Origin: Porticoccaceae bacterium LTM1
Lineage (GTDB): Bacteria; Pseudomonadota; Gammaproteobacteria; Pseudomonadales; Porticoccaceae
Assembly: GCA_030252795.1 (NCBI GenBank)
Contig: CP127080.1
Span: 2,435,501-2,499,500 of the forward strand
Reading direction: 5' to 3'
Length of the DNA stretch: 64,000 bases
In this document: in pieces, positions 46,448 through 54,724 of the stretch
How positions within the stretch are numbered: position 1 is the stretch's first letter
Layout: every line of letters starts with the position of its first letter
Made by a program: the position numbers and the translations under genes
Notes under the pieces: model-generated
Seen by the model: the letters and a program-made list of their open reading frames with translations, nothing else
The model's database searches: none
What the model was told of the DNA's origin: nothing

Positions 46448-49306
46448 ATGAATACTTACCTGATCACACTGTTTCTGGCGGTGCTTTTGGCCCTCTACTT
46501 CCTGATGACACCCATAGCCAAACGACAACTGCACACTCACCCCACACTGCAATCACTGCTGTTATTTGGTGGCTTGGGGGCGATTATGTTTTTTGGGCTT
46601 CCGGAGATGGGTGGACGATTCGGGTTTAGTGCCATTCTGGCAATCATTGTATTCAGTGTCCTTTTTCTGTTTGGCCCTATGGTTATCCGCCCACTGCAAT
46701 GGGCAGCACATGATCGTCAATTAACCACGTTCAGCGATTTGTTCAGTTACCGTTACCGCGGAAAGATAATCGGGCCACTAGCGACATTCACCCTGCTAGC
46801 CAGCTGCCTGCCATTACTTTCCGGCCAACTTTTGATCGCCGGACAAATTCTCTCTCAACAGCCATTAATTCCGGCAGAGAACAGCCTCAGTGCTGGCATG
46901 TATACAATTTTAGTGGTCGCCATCACTACCTGGCTGGGGTGTCACCCGAAACGACAGACCAAACTCAAATTAATCCTCGCCATAGGCGTATTACTGGCCC
47001 TTGTCACACTGATTGCTGCAACCATCCTTATCATCGTGCAGGTTTTTGGCAGCGCTGCAGAGATGGATTACTGGGCCAGGGAAAGGGGGCAGGTGCAGTT
47101 AACCCATAATTCTGAATATAACTACGGACTGATCAGCTTGTTTTTGCTGGCCAGCCTGACACTACCGCATTTCTACCATCAGCAGTCAGAAGCCGGGGCT
47201 TCCCGCCAGCGCACCACCCTGACAAGCTGGTTACTGCCATTGCTACTCCTGGTGGCATCCTTAACCATGTTCCCGCTGATATGGGCAGGCCTCGCCCAGC
47301 AACTGACTACACCCCTACAACTTTACCCACTGGCCCTGGCATCCAGCCTGGAGGTTTCAGGGTTATATGAAATGCTTTCGTTGGCAGGGTTGATGATCTG
47401 CACTGTCGCCACCATCACCATATCCCAGTCCTTGATCCAACCAGTTGCCCAATACAGTTTGCGCTTACCCGTGTCTCCCCAAAAAACACTTTGGCAAAAG
47501 ATCACTCGCCACCAGCAATTTGCCGCCGCGATATTACTGGCACTGGCTTTTATAGCCACACATTGGTTACAGACCACCAGTATCACTACCCTGACGCTGG
47601 TCAGCTTTGTCGGCGTAGCGCAGTTGACTCCGGGAGTCCTGGCGGCACTTTACGTACCTTTCCTCAACCGGAAAGGCGTTATCGCAGGGCTATCGTGCGG
47701 GCTGATTTTATGGTTTGCAGGACTGTTCATACCGTTATTCATCGGCACCAGCTTCTGGAGCCCTTTCGGTAATGAGCAGGGCATACATTTTGGCATTTCG
47801 TATTGGATTGACTGGCTAATGACATCCATGGCGTTCAACTTTTGTATCGCCATCATGGTATCCCGGCTGACTCAAACTGATTCGGCGGAAATCATGAATG
47901 CCCAGGCCTGCATGCTGGACGAGCTTGTAGCGCCAAAACGCCTGGCATCTGACAGTTGCGATATGAACGAATTACAAACGTCCCTTTCCCAGTGGATAGG
48001 TGAAGTAGCCGCTGATCAGGCGCTGAGACTGTCACGCCAGAAACTGAATCTGTCACATGATGATTTACGCCCCCTTGATTGGCGCATGCTGCGTGAGGAG
48101 CTGGAGAAATTTCTTTATAAGCCCCTTGGGGTCTTACAAGCCGAGCAACTCATGGCGCTTATCATGCCATTGAGCGAGCAGATTGAAAGGCAGCAAAACC
48201 TCTACTCATTTGAATCACAGCTGGCCAGACATCAAAACGAACTCTCCGGCCTTGCCGCTGAATTAAACAAGTTGCGCATTCACCAACAGCAGATACTTCA
48301 GCAGCTGCCTCTGGGTGCCTGCGCTATTGATGACAGCCGTGAAGTAGTTCTTTGGAATCGTGCACTGGCCAAACTGACCGGCATTTCCATCGACCATGCC
48401 ATAGGTACTTCGCTCGACAGCTTGCCTTCGCCCTGGAATGAATTATTAATGCAAGCGGCCACCAACAAACAATTACACCTGTTTGCCCAGGAGGTCCGCA
48501 TTCAGGAGCGCCCACTGTGGATCAACCTGCATAAGTCAGCTGTTCAGCAAAGTGGCCAGCAAAATGGTGAGCAGGTTATTCTGATCGAGGATGTCACAGC
48601 CCCACTCCAGAGCACTCGAAAACTCGCTCACACCGAGCGACTGGTATCCGTTGGCCGACTCGCTGCGGGTGTCGCCCATGAAATCGGCAACCCGGTAACC
48701 GGTATCGCCTGCCTGGCCCAGGACATTAAACTGGACAGTGAAGACGAAGAGGTACGCACTGCCGCACAACAGATCCTCACACAGACCGAGCGCATCACCC
48801 GCATTGTTCGCTCAATGATCGACTTTTCCCGTTCCGGTAACGAACACCAGATACAACCCAGAGCAGTATCCCTGTACGACACTGTTCAGCAGGCTCTTGA
48901 GTTGCTGAAACTGCAAATGCAACACAACAGTCTCAACTGTCAGGTACAGCTGGCCAAAGACCTGCTGGTGCGCAGTGACCCACACCAGCTGATTCAAGTG
49001 TTCCTGAACCTGCTCAGCAACGCTCGCGATGCCAGTGAACCAGGCGCACCTATCGAAATATCTGCGCAAACTCATGGAAACGAAGTGCATGTTGCTGTCA
49101 CCGATCAGGGCAGCGGCATTCCCACCAACAAACTTGAACAGGTTCTGGAGCCGTTCTACACCACAAAAGAAGCTGGAGAAGGCACCGGGTTGGGGCTTTC
49201 ACTTGTGTACAGCATGGTGCGCAGTTATGGAGGCGACCTGCTCATTGAGAGTCCCGTTACCAAAAACAGTGGCACCCGAGTCACTGTGATTTTGCCAAGG
49301 GCTTGA
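46448..49306 (+). CDS. cbrA: Sensor histidine kinase CbrA with N-terminal symporter-like domain
   Basis: 952 residues. The first 480 residues or so form about 13 membrane helices of the sodium:solute symporter type. A coiled linker follows, then a PAS-like domain (about 620-725: LPLGACAIDDSREVVLWNRALAKLTG), HisKA with phospho-acceptor His744 in GVAHEIGNPVTG, and HATPase (NLLSNARDAS, DQGSGIP, GTGLGLSL). In Pseudomonas CbrA with CbrB governs carbon/nitrogen balance and histidine use. Fusion of transporter and kinase marks CbrA, and gene order gluQ-cbrX-cbrA-cbrB-pcnB agrees. Confidence 0.95.
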   Translation: MNTYLITLFLAVLLALYFLMTPIAKRQLHTHPTLQSLLLFGGLGAIMFFGLPEMGGRFGFSAILAIIVFSVLFLFGPMVIRPLQWAAHDRQLTTFSDLFSYRYRGKIIGPLATFTLLASCLPLLSGQLLIAGQILSQQPLIPAENSLSAGMYTILVVAITTWLGCHPKRQTKLKLILAIGVLLALVTLIAATILIIVQVFGSAAEMDYWARERGQVQLTHNSEYNYGLISLFLLASLTLPHFYHQQSEAGASRQRTTLTSWLLPLLLLVASLTMFPLIWAGLAQQLTTPLQLYPLALASSLEVSGLYEMLSLAGLMICTVATITISQSLIQPVAQYSLRLPVSPQKTLWQKITRHQQFAAAILLALAFIATHWLQTTSITTLTLVSFVGVAQLTPGVLAALYVPFLNRKGVIAGLSCGLILWFAGLFIPLFIGTSFWSPFGNEQGIHFGISYWIDWLMTSMAFNFCIAIMVSRLTQTDSAEIMNAQACMLDELVAPKRLASDSCDMNELQTSLSQWIGEVAADQALRLSRQKLNLSHDDLRPLDWRMLREELEKFLYKPLGVLQAEQLMALIMPLSEQIERQQNLYSFESQLARHQNELSGLAAELNKLRIHQQQILQQLPLGACAIDDSREVVLWNRALAKLTGISIDHAIGTSLDSLPSPWNELLMQAATNKQLHLFAQEVRIQERPLWINLHKSAVQQSGQQNGEQVILIEDVTAPLQSTRKLAHTERLVSVGRLAAGVAHEIGNPVTGIACLAQDIKLDSEDEEVRTAAQQILTQTERITRIVRSMIDFSRSGNEHQIQPRAVSLYDTVQQALELLKLQMQHNSLNCQVQLAKDLLVRSDPHQLIQVFLNLLSNARDASEPGAPIEISAQTHGNEVHVAVTDQGSGIPTNKLEQVLEPFYTTKEAGEGTGLGLSLVYSMVRSYGGDLLIESPVTKNSGTRVTVILPRA

Positions 49307-49322
49307 TCTTCGTGGTTCATCA

Positions 49323-49360
49323 GGTAACACTTGTCGGTCACCTTGTTACCAGATGTTACC
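49323..49360. promoter_or_regulatory. Three TGTTACC sites at the start of cbrB
   Basis: GGTAACA at 49323-49329 is inverted relative to TGTTACC at 49344-49350, and TGTTACC recurs at 49354-49360, ending one base before the preferred cbrB start at 49362. The same half-site makes the palindrome in front of the small RNA at 50750. Binding by CbrB itself, giving feedback control, is an inference. Confidence 0.5.
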
Positions 49361-49361
49361 A

Positions 49362-50747
49362 ATGCGTCCAATTCTCATTGTCGAAGATGAAGAGGTAATT
49401 CGCTCTTCACTGAAAAAACTGCTTTCACGCGAAGGCTATGATGTCAGCGAAGCCCGCAATATTCAGGATGCCACCAACCAGTTCCAGCTCAACGATTTTG
49501 CACTGATCATAAGCGACCTGCGCTTGCCGGGAGCACCCGGTACGGACCTGATTAAAATGGCTGGCGAAGTCCCTGTGCTGATCATGACCAGTTATGCCAG
49601 CCTGCGCTCAGCGGTGGATACCATGCGCATGGGGGCAGTGGATTACATTCCAAAACCATTTGATCACACCGAGATGCTCAATGCCGTAAAGCGCATTCTT
49701 GACGCTCAGGGTCGCCAACCCAATCGCAACTTCGATTCACCAACTCATGCCAGCCGCGGCATGATCGGTCAAAGTTCGGCGATGAAAGAAGTGTTTAACA
49801 TCATTCACAAAGTCGCCAGCACAGATGCCACGGTACTGATTTTGGGTGAAACCGGCACCGGTAAAGAACTCGCCGCACGCGCCATTCACAATGAAAGCAA
49901 GCGCCAGAATGGCCCTCTGATTTGCGTTAACTGCGCCGCGATCCCTGAAACCCTGATTGAAGCGGAACTGTTTGGCCACGAAAAAGGGGCGTTCACCGGC
50001 GCCTCCGAATCCCGCCAGGGGCTGGTAACTGCTGCCAATGGCGGCACACTGTTTCTCGATGAAATCGGCGAATTGCCCCTCGAGGCACAAGCGAGGTTAT
50101 TGCGCGTACTTCAGGAAGGAGAAGTTCGCCCCATTGGGTCGGTCAAATCTCATAAAGTGGATGTTCGTCTGGTGGCAGCCACTCACCGTAATCTCAAAAA
50201 GCTATGTCAGGATGGCCACTTTCGGGAAGACCTCTTTTACCGAATCAATGTCGTCAATCTGGACTTACCGCCCCTTCGGGAACGTGAGAAAGATGTTCTT
50301 GAGATCGCCGACTTCCTGCTGAATAAATTCTGCGACAAATTCGATAAACCACAGCTGCAGCTGGCTCCCGATGCCATTCAGGCGATCACCACTTACAGCT
50401 GGCCAGGCAATATTCGCCAGCTGGAGAACTCCCTGCAGCGCGCAGTGATCTTGTGCGACAGCAACCATGACATTGGCCACCAGCTACTTGGCATCAACCT
50501 GGCCCTGGTGGATATTGAGGAACAGCATGACGAGCAAGACGAAACGGTTAAACCCCTGAAGAGTAATCGCAGTGGAGACCTGGATGAGGGGCTGTCCCTG
50601 GAAGATTACTTCACCCACTTCGTGCTGGAACACCAAGACCAGATGAGCGAGACCGAACTGGCACGCAAACTGGGGATCAGCCGCAAATGCCTTTGGGAGA
50701 GACGCCAGAAGCTGGGCATTCCTCGTCGCAAAGTGGAACAAACGTGA
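49362..50747 (+). CDS. cbrB: Sigma-54-dependent response regulator CbrB
   Basis: 461 residues from ATG 49362 ([12 protein letters not shown]); an ATG at 49353 adds three residues. Receiver with Asp52 in [10 protein letters not shown]+ domain with Walker A GETGTGKE, the sigma-54 contact loop GAFTGA and Walker [14 protein letters not shown]-terminal Fis-type helix-turn-helix ([19 protein letters not shown]). The stretch LRLPGAPGT and the neighbours identify it as CbrB. It should activate the sigma-54 promoter 118 bp past its own stop codon. No good ribosome binding site is visible, so translation may depend on cbrA. Confidence 0.95.
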   Translation: MRPILIVEDEEVIRSSLKKLLSREGYDVSEARNIQDATNQFQLNDFALIISDLRLPGAPGTDLIKMAGEVPVLIMTSYASLRSAVDTMRMGAVDYIPKPFDHTEMLNAVKRILDAQGRQPNRNFDSPTHASRGMIGQSSAMKEVFNIIHKVASTDATVLILGETGTGKELAARAIHNESKRQNGPLICVNCAAIPETLIEAELFGHEKGAFTGASESRQGLVTAANGGTLFLDEIGELPLEAQARLLRVLQEGEVRPIGSVKSHKVDVRLVAATHRNLKKLCQDGHFREDLFYRINVVNLDLPPLREREKDVLEIADFLLNKFCDKFDKPQLQLAPDAIQAITTYSWPGNIRQLENSLQRAVILCDSNHDIGHQLLGINLALVDIEEQHDEQDETVKPLKSNRSGDLDEGLSLEDYFTHFVLEHQDQMSETELARKLGISRKCLWERRQKLGIPRRKVEQT

Positions 50748-50749
50748 AC

Positions 50750-50769
50750 TGTTACCACTTTATGTAACA
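50750..50769. promoter_or_regulatory. TGTTAC-N8-GTAACA palindrome, candidate CbrB upstream activating site
   Basis: Perfect 6-bp arms with 8-bp spacer, followed by a further GGTAAC half-site at 50783-50788. It lies about 95 bp upstream of the -24 element, a typical enhancer distance for a sigma-54 activator. Confidence 0.65.
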
Positions 50770-50864
50770 ATTTGTAGACATAGGTAACATAATTTGACAC
50801 TTTTATGACATACCCCAAGTGAAGAAAATGGATAACCCATTGAAATATAAAGATATTCCGTTTT

Positions 50865-50880
50865 TGGCACAGGTAATGCA
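50865..50880 (+). promoter_or_regulatory. Sigma-54 (-24/-12) promoter of the candidate CrcZ RNA
   Basis: TGGCAC-aggta-ATGCA: GG and GC doublets with exactly 10 bases between them, as the sigma-54 consensus TGGCAC-N5-TTGCA requires. Transcription should begin near 50890. Confidence 0.8.
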
Positions 50881-50889
50881 TATATACAA

Positions 50890-51052
50890 GCACAACAACT
50901 AAGTACAAAAACAACAACCACTTCTAATAACAACAATAAACATAACAATATAAATTGGATGGATTGCACTGAATAAATGGGGGGGTAGGCCCCAATTAAA
51001 ATGTAAGCGGGAAACTGCTAATGCAAAGGGAAGCCTTCGGGCTTCCCTTTTT
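50890..51052 (+). ncRNA. crcZ: Candidate CrcZ-type small RNA (Hfq/Crc decoy)
   Basis: About 163 nt from the predicted start to the end of a terminator at 51025-51052. The 5-prime third is almost free of G and rich in CA motifs: CACAACAACTAA, ACAAAAACAACAACCA (50905-50920) and TAATAACAACAATAAACA within 50925-50950. These match the A-rich AAnAAnAA sites that Hfq with Crc binds. No open reading frame is convincing. The position between cbrB and pcnB, the sigma-54 promoter and the CbrB-like palindrome are those of crcZ in Pseudomonas, although that RNA is longer (about 400 nt). No sequence alignment was possible. Confidence 0.75.
51025..51052 (+). terminator. Terminator of the candidate CrcZ RNA
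   Basis: AAAGGGAAGCC-TTCG-GGCTTCCCTTTTT: 11-bp stem, stable UUCG tetraloop, T-run. Confidence 0.92.
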
Positions 51053-51173
51053 ACATTTCAACTTTTTACTTTTCACCTAAACCCCACTGGCCTAAGGCAG
51101 ATTCTGACCATCTGTGGTAAAGTGGCCGCTCATTTTTCCTGTTCCAATCCAATCACAGGGTCACTACCTCTGC

Positions 51174-52526
51174 ATGCTCAAGCGGATAAAAAAATTTCTT
51201 AAAAAGAAATCACCTCGCAGCAACGCCCCCCACGTCATTCAGGCACGCCACCACGGCATAGAGCCTGGGGATATCAGCCATGGCGCACTCAATGTAGTTG
51301 AAGGGTTAACCAAGGCGGGTTACGAAGCTTACGTAGTTGGCGGCTGTGTGCGCGACCTGCTTCTGGACCTGCATCCCAAGGATTTTGATGTGGCCACCAA
51401 TGCCACCCCAGAGCAGGTAAGGTCGATCTTCAGGCGTGCCCGCATTGTGGGTCGTCGCTTCCAGATCGTGCACGTCCACCAGGGACGTGAAATGATTGAA
51501 GTCACCACGTTCCGCGCTCACCATGATGGAGAGCACAGCAAGAGTAGTAAGCGCTCACAAACCAGCAGACAAGGTATGCTGTTGAGAGACAACATCTTCG
51601 GTGACATAGACCAGGATGCAGCGCGTCGTGACTTCACAGTTAATGCACTCTACTACCACCCCCAGGACAACACCGTCTACGACTATGCGGATGGCCTGCC
51701 AGATCTGGAGCAGCGCATACTCAGAATGATCGGCGAGCCAGAACAGCGTTACCGGGAAGACCCGGTACGCATGCTCAGAGCAGTCAGATTTGCTGCCAAG
51801 CTCGGTTTTGAGATTGAACCCGCCACTGCCGAACCCATTCAGCGACTGGCAAAACTGTTACGGGATGTGGCACCCGCCCGGCTGTTTGATGAAGTGATCA
51901 AGCTGCTTATGTCCGGTCAGGGACTCGCCAGCTATCACCTGCTACGTCAGTACGGCCTGTTCAGATACCTGTTCCCGGCTACAGACAGCCTTCTGGATAA
52001 TGGCGACGAACGATTGCACAATTTCATTGAGCAGGCGCTCACCAACACCGATCAACGCATTCGTATTGGCAAGCGTGTTACACCCGCCTACATCTATGCC
52101 GCCATGCTCTGGCCGGTAGTGCAGGAGTACAGCGCCCGCAACAGACACAACAACGAGTCCAGCACCTATGCGCAGCAACATGCTGCTGCACAGGCCATCG
52201 AACAGCAATTGCAATACATCGCTATTCCCCGGCGCTTTACCACACCGATGAAAGAGATCTGGGACTTGCAAGACCGCCTGCCTCGACGCGCCGGGAAACG
52301 CGCCGAACGCCTGTTGGAACACCCGCGCTTCAGAGCGGCCTATGATTTTGTATTAATGCGCGAAGAGTCCGGTGAGGACCTCAGTGGCCTTGGCAACTGG
52401 TGGACCCTGTTCCAGGAAGCCGGGGAAGAAAAACGCCGCACCATGGTTCAGGCGCTCAATGATGGCGATCGCAAGCCACGTCGCCGTCGTCGCAAGCCGC
52501 GCAAGCACAACGGCGGAGAGAGTTGA
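51174..52526 (+). CDS. pcnB: Poly(A) polymerase I
   Basis: 450 residues from ATG 51174 (MLKRIKKFLKKKSP); a GTG at 51114 would add 20 residues with no similarity to the family. Nucleotidyltransferase core: VVGGCVRDLLLDLHPKDFDVATNA with the metal-binding DFD, then the neck RYREDPVRMLRAVRFAAKLGF. The C-terminus is very basic (RKPRRRRRKPRKH), typical of PcnB. Adds 3-prime poly(A) tails that promote RNA decay. The stop overlaps the folK start (TGATG). Confidence 0.95.
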   Translation: MLKRIKKFLKKKSPRSNAPHVIQARHHGIEPGDISHGALNVVEGLTKAGYEAYVVGGCVRDLLLDLHPKDFDVATNATPEQVRSIFRRARIVGRRFQIVHVHQGREMIEVTTFRAHHDGEHSKSSKRSQTSRQGMLLRDNIFGDIDQDAARRDFTVNALYYHPQDNTVYDYADGLPDLEQRILRMIGEPEQRYREDPVRMLRAVRFAAKLGFEIEPATAEPIQRLAKLLRDVAPARLFDEVIKLLMSGQGLASYHLLRQYGLFRYLFPATDSLLDNGDERLHNFIEQALTNTDQRIRIGKRVTPAYIYAAMLWPVVQEYSARNRHNNESSTYAQQHAAAQAIEQQLQYIAIPRRFTTPMKEIWDLQDRLPRRAGKRAERLLEHPRFRAAYDFVLMREESGEDLSGLGNWWTLFQEAGEEKRRTMVQALNDGDRKPRRRRRKPRKHNGGES

Positions 52527-53002
52527 TGAGCATTGCCTACCTGTCACTTGGCAGTAACCTCGACAACCCTCGCCAGCAAGTTGAGGAAGCTCTGCACGCC
52601 ATTGCCGAGCTGCCAGCAACCGATCTGTTAAAAGTCTCACCCTGGTACCGCACCAAGGCGATCGGCCCCGGCGAACAACCGGATTACGTCAACGGCGTCT
52701 GCGCCATCGAAACAGATCTTTCGCCACTGGAATTGTTGCACGCCCTGCAATCCATAGAGCTGTCCCAAGGGCGCGAGCGCAATATCCGCTGGGGTGCCAG
52801 AACGCTGGATATCGATATTCTGCTCTACGACGACCAACAGATTTCCAGTGATGAACTGGAAGTACCCCATCCGCGTATGGTGGACAGGAACTTCGTACTG
52901 ATCCCACTGGCAGATATAGTTCACGGTCTGCACATGCCCGATGGAACTACCCTCAGTCAGCTATTGGCAAACTGCCCCGCCGACGGTATTGTGCGCCTGT
53001 AA
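52526..53002 (+). CDS. folK: 2-amino-4-hydroxy-6-hydroxymethyldihydropteridine pyrophosphokinase
   Basis: 158 residues from ATG 52526, with GGAGAGAG upstream. AYLSLGSNLDNP, SPWYRTKAIGPGEQPDYVNGV and WGARTLDIDILLYDDQ with the magnesium-binding D-x-D, then VPHPRM, are the HPPK signatures. Folate pathway step before dihydropteroate synthase. Coupled to pcnB by a one-base overlap. Confidence 0.96.
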   Translation: MSIAYLSLGSNLDNPRQQVEEALHAIAELPATDLLKVSPWYRTKAIGPGEQPDYVNGVCAIETDLSPLELLHALQSIELSQGRERNIRWGARTLDIDILLYDDQQISSDELEVPHPRMVDRNFVLIPLADIVHGLHMPDGTTLSQLLANCPADGIVRL

Positions 53003-53026
53003 ATCAAACGTCATAAGGAGAACCCG

Positions 53027-53707
53027 GTGGACATGGCAATTGAGGAACAAAGCGTTACGCTGCCGACAGGTCTACCCTCCTATATCGCTGTAGAAGGCCC
53101 GATCGGGGTTGGAAAAACCTCACTGGCGAAAAAGCTGGCGCACCGATTCAACTACGACACCCTGCTGGAGCTGGCTGACCAGAATCCTTTTCTGGAGCGC
53201 TTTTATCGCGACCCTCAAACGGCTGCCCTCCCCACCCAGCTGCACTTTTTGTTTCAGCGCGCAAAACAATTACAAGGCATTCGCCAGGGCGATATATTCC
53301 AGCAAGTCAGAGTGGCCGACTTCCTGATCGAAAAAGATCCGCTATTTGCACAGGTCACCCTCGACGATGATGAGCTTCGACTCTATCAACAGGTGTTTGA
53401 CCAGCTCACTCTCGACGCACCGAAGCCGGACCTGGTGATTTACCTGCAAGCGCCCAGCGACATATTAATGCAGCGGGTAGAGCGCCGCGGAATTGCCGCC
53501 GAGCGTCATATTGACTCCGATTACATGACGCGGATTAATGAAGCCTATACGCACTTTTTTTACTACTACGATGATGCGCCTCTACTGATTATCAATGCCG
53601 CCGAAATCAACCCTGTCGACAACGAGCAGGATTTCGACGCATTGGTGGATTACCTGCCCCGAATCAAGTCGGGGCGTCACTATTACAATCCACACGCCAA
53701 CCGTTAA
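53027..53707 (+). CDS. Deoxynucleoside kinase family protein
   Basis: 226 residues, start GTG 53027 with AAGGAG six bases upstream; ATG 53033 is the alternative. P-loop VEGPIGVGKTSL near residue 25, then LLELADQNPFLERFY, the LID-type arginines in RVERRGIAAERHI, and the ERSIYSD-like role taken by VRVADFLIEKDPLFA. This is the deoxyadenosine/deoxyguanosine kinase fold. Salvages deoxynucleosides; the substrate is not clear from the sequence. It sits between folK and panB. Confidence 0.88.
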   Translation: MDMAIEEQSVTLPTGLPSYIAVEGPIGVGKTSLAKKLAHRFNYDTLLELADQNPFLERFYRDPQTAALPTQLHFLFQRAKQLQGIRQGDIFQQVRVADFLIEKDPLFAQVTLDDDELRLYQQVFDQLTLDAPKPDLVIYLQAPSDILMQRVERRGIAAERHIDSDYMTRINEAYTHFFYYYDDAPLLIINAAEINPVDNEQDFDALVDYLPRIKSGRHYYNPHANR

Positions 53708-53755
53708 CCCTCACGGCTGCAACTTGTTGCGGCTTGAAACCAAACGAGTTTTACC

Positions 53756-54544
53756 ATGAAAAAAGTTACCATCCAGACTCTGCAGGAAATGAAACAGAGC
53801 GGTGAGAAATTTTCCGTTCTGACATGCTACGACGCCACTTTTGCGCGTCTGATGGAAGCCGCAGAAATTGAAGTTTTATTAGTAGGCGACTCTCTGGGCA
53901 ATGTGATCCAGGGCCAGGGAAGCACAGTACCGGTTACCGTTGATGACATGGCGTATCACACCGCCGCCGTTGCCAACGGCAACAGCAAGTCCCTGCTTAT
54001 CGCCGATATGCCCTTTATGAGCTATGCCACTGAAGAGCAGGCGCTGGAAAATGCCACGGTGTTAATGCAGGCCGGTGCTCAAATGGTAAAACTGGAAGGT
54101 GGCGCCTGGCTGGAAGAGACCGTATTAATGTTGAGCGAACGCGGCATTCCGGTTTGCGCCCACCTTGGCCTGACACCACAGTCGGTTAACAAACTGAGTG
54201 GCTACAAAGTACAGGGACGCGATGAGGAAGGCGCCGAACAAATAATTTCCGACGCGCAAATTCTTGAAGAAGCCGGCGCAGATCTGCTGGTGGTTGAATG
54301 CATTCCCGCCGAATTAGGTAAACATCTCTCCGAAATTTTAAGCATTCCTGTAATCGGAATTGGCGCCGGCCCTGACACTGACGCACAGGTACTGGTACTG
54401 CACGATATGCTGGGCATTTCGGCAAGACTGCCCAAGTTCTCCCATAACTTCCTGCCAGAAGCCGGTTCTATTGAAGGGGCGATCGAAGCTTATAAAAAGT
54501 CTGTTCGTGAAGGGACTTTTCCTGCGGATGAACACTGTTTTTAA
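53756..54544 (+). CDS. panB: 3-methyl-2-oxobutanoate hydroxymethyltransferase
   Basis: 262 residues, full length. [38 protein letters not shown] and [10 protein letters not shown] are the PanB landmarks; [14 protein letters not shown] lies near the C-terminus. First step of pantothenate synthesis from the valine branch. The usual partner panC is not downstream: a terminator and then an opposing gene follow. Confidence 0.97.
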   Translation: MKKVTIQTLQEMKQSGEKFSVLTCYDATFARLMEAAEIEVLLVGDSLGNVIQGQGSTVPVTVDDMAYHTAAVANGNSKSLLIADMPFMSYATEEQALENATVLMQAGAQMVKLEGGAWLEETVLMLSERGIPVCAHLGLTPQSVNKLSGYKVQGRDEEGAEQIISDAQILEEAGADLLVVECIPAELGKHLSEILSIPVIGIGAGPDTDAQVLVLHDMLGISARLPKFSHNFLPEAGSIEGAIEAYKKSVREGTFPADEHCF

Positions 54545-54630
54545 TTTTTAGCCGCCAACATACTCACAAAAAAATAAGCATCTCGTTGGGAATTTAACGA
54601 GGTGCAAGAATGGCCAGAAACAAGAAAGAC

Positions 54631-54665
54631 AAAAAAGGCGAACCCCTTACAGAGTTCGCCTTTTT
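54631..54665. terminator. Terminator after panB, probably bidirectional
   Basis: AAAAAAGGCGAAC / GTTCGCCTTTTT stem with 10-base loop; A and T runs on both sides serve panB and the opposing protease gene. Confidence 0.85.
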
Positions 54666-54673
54666 CTTTAAAC

Positions 54674-54695
54674 ACAGCTTTTAGCTAAAAGCTGT
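54674..54695. terminator. 22-bp perfect palindrome near the protease gene end
   Basis: ACAGCTTTTAG / CTAAAAGCTGT, loop-less, 30 bp past the protease stop codon. AT-rich; likely forms part of the termination region with the hairpin at 54631. Confidence 0.35.
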
Positions 54696-54724
54696 ATCTC
54701 TTCTTAAATGTAAAAATACCTGAC

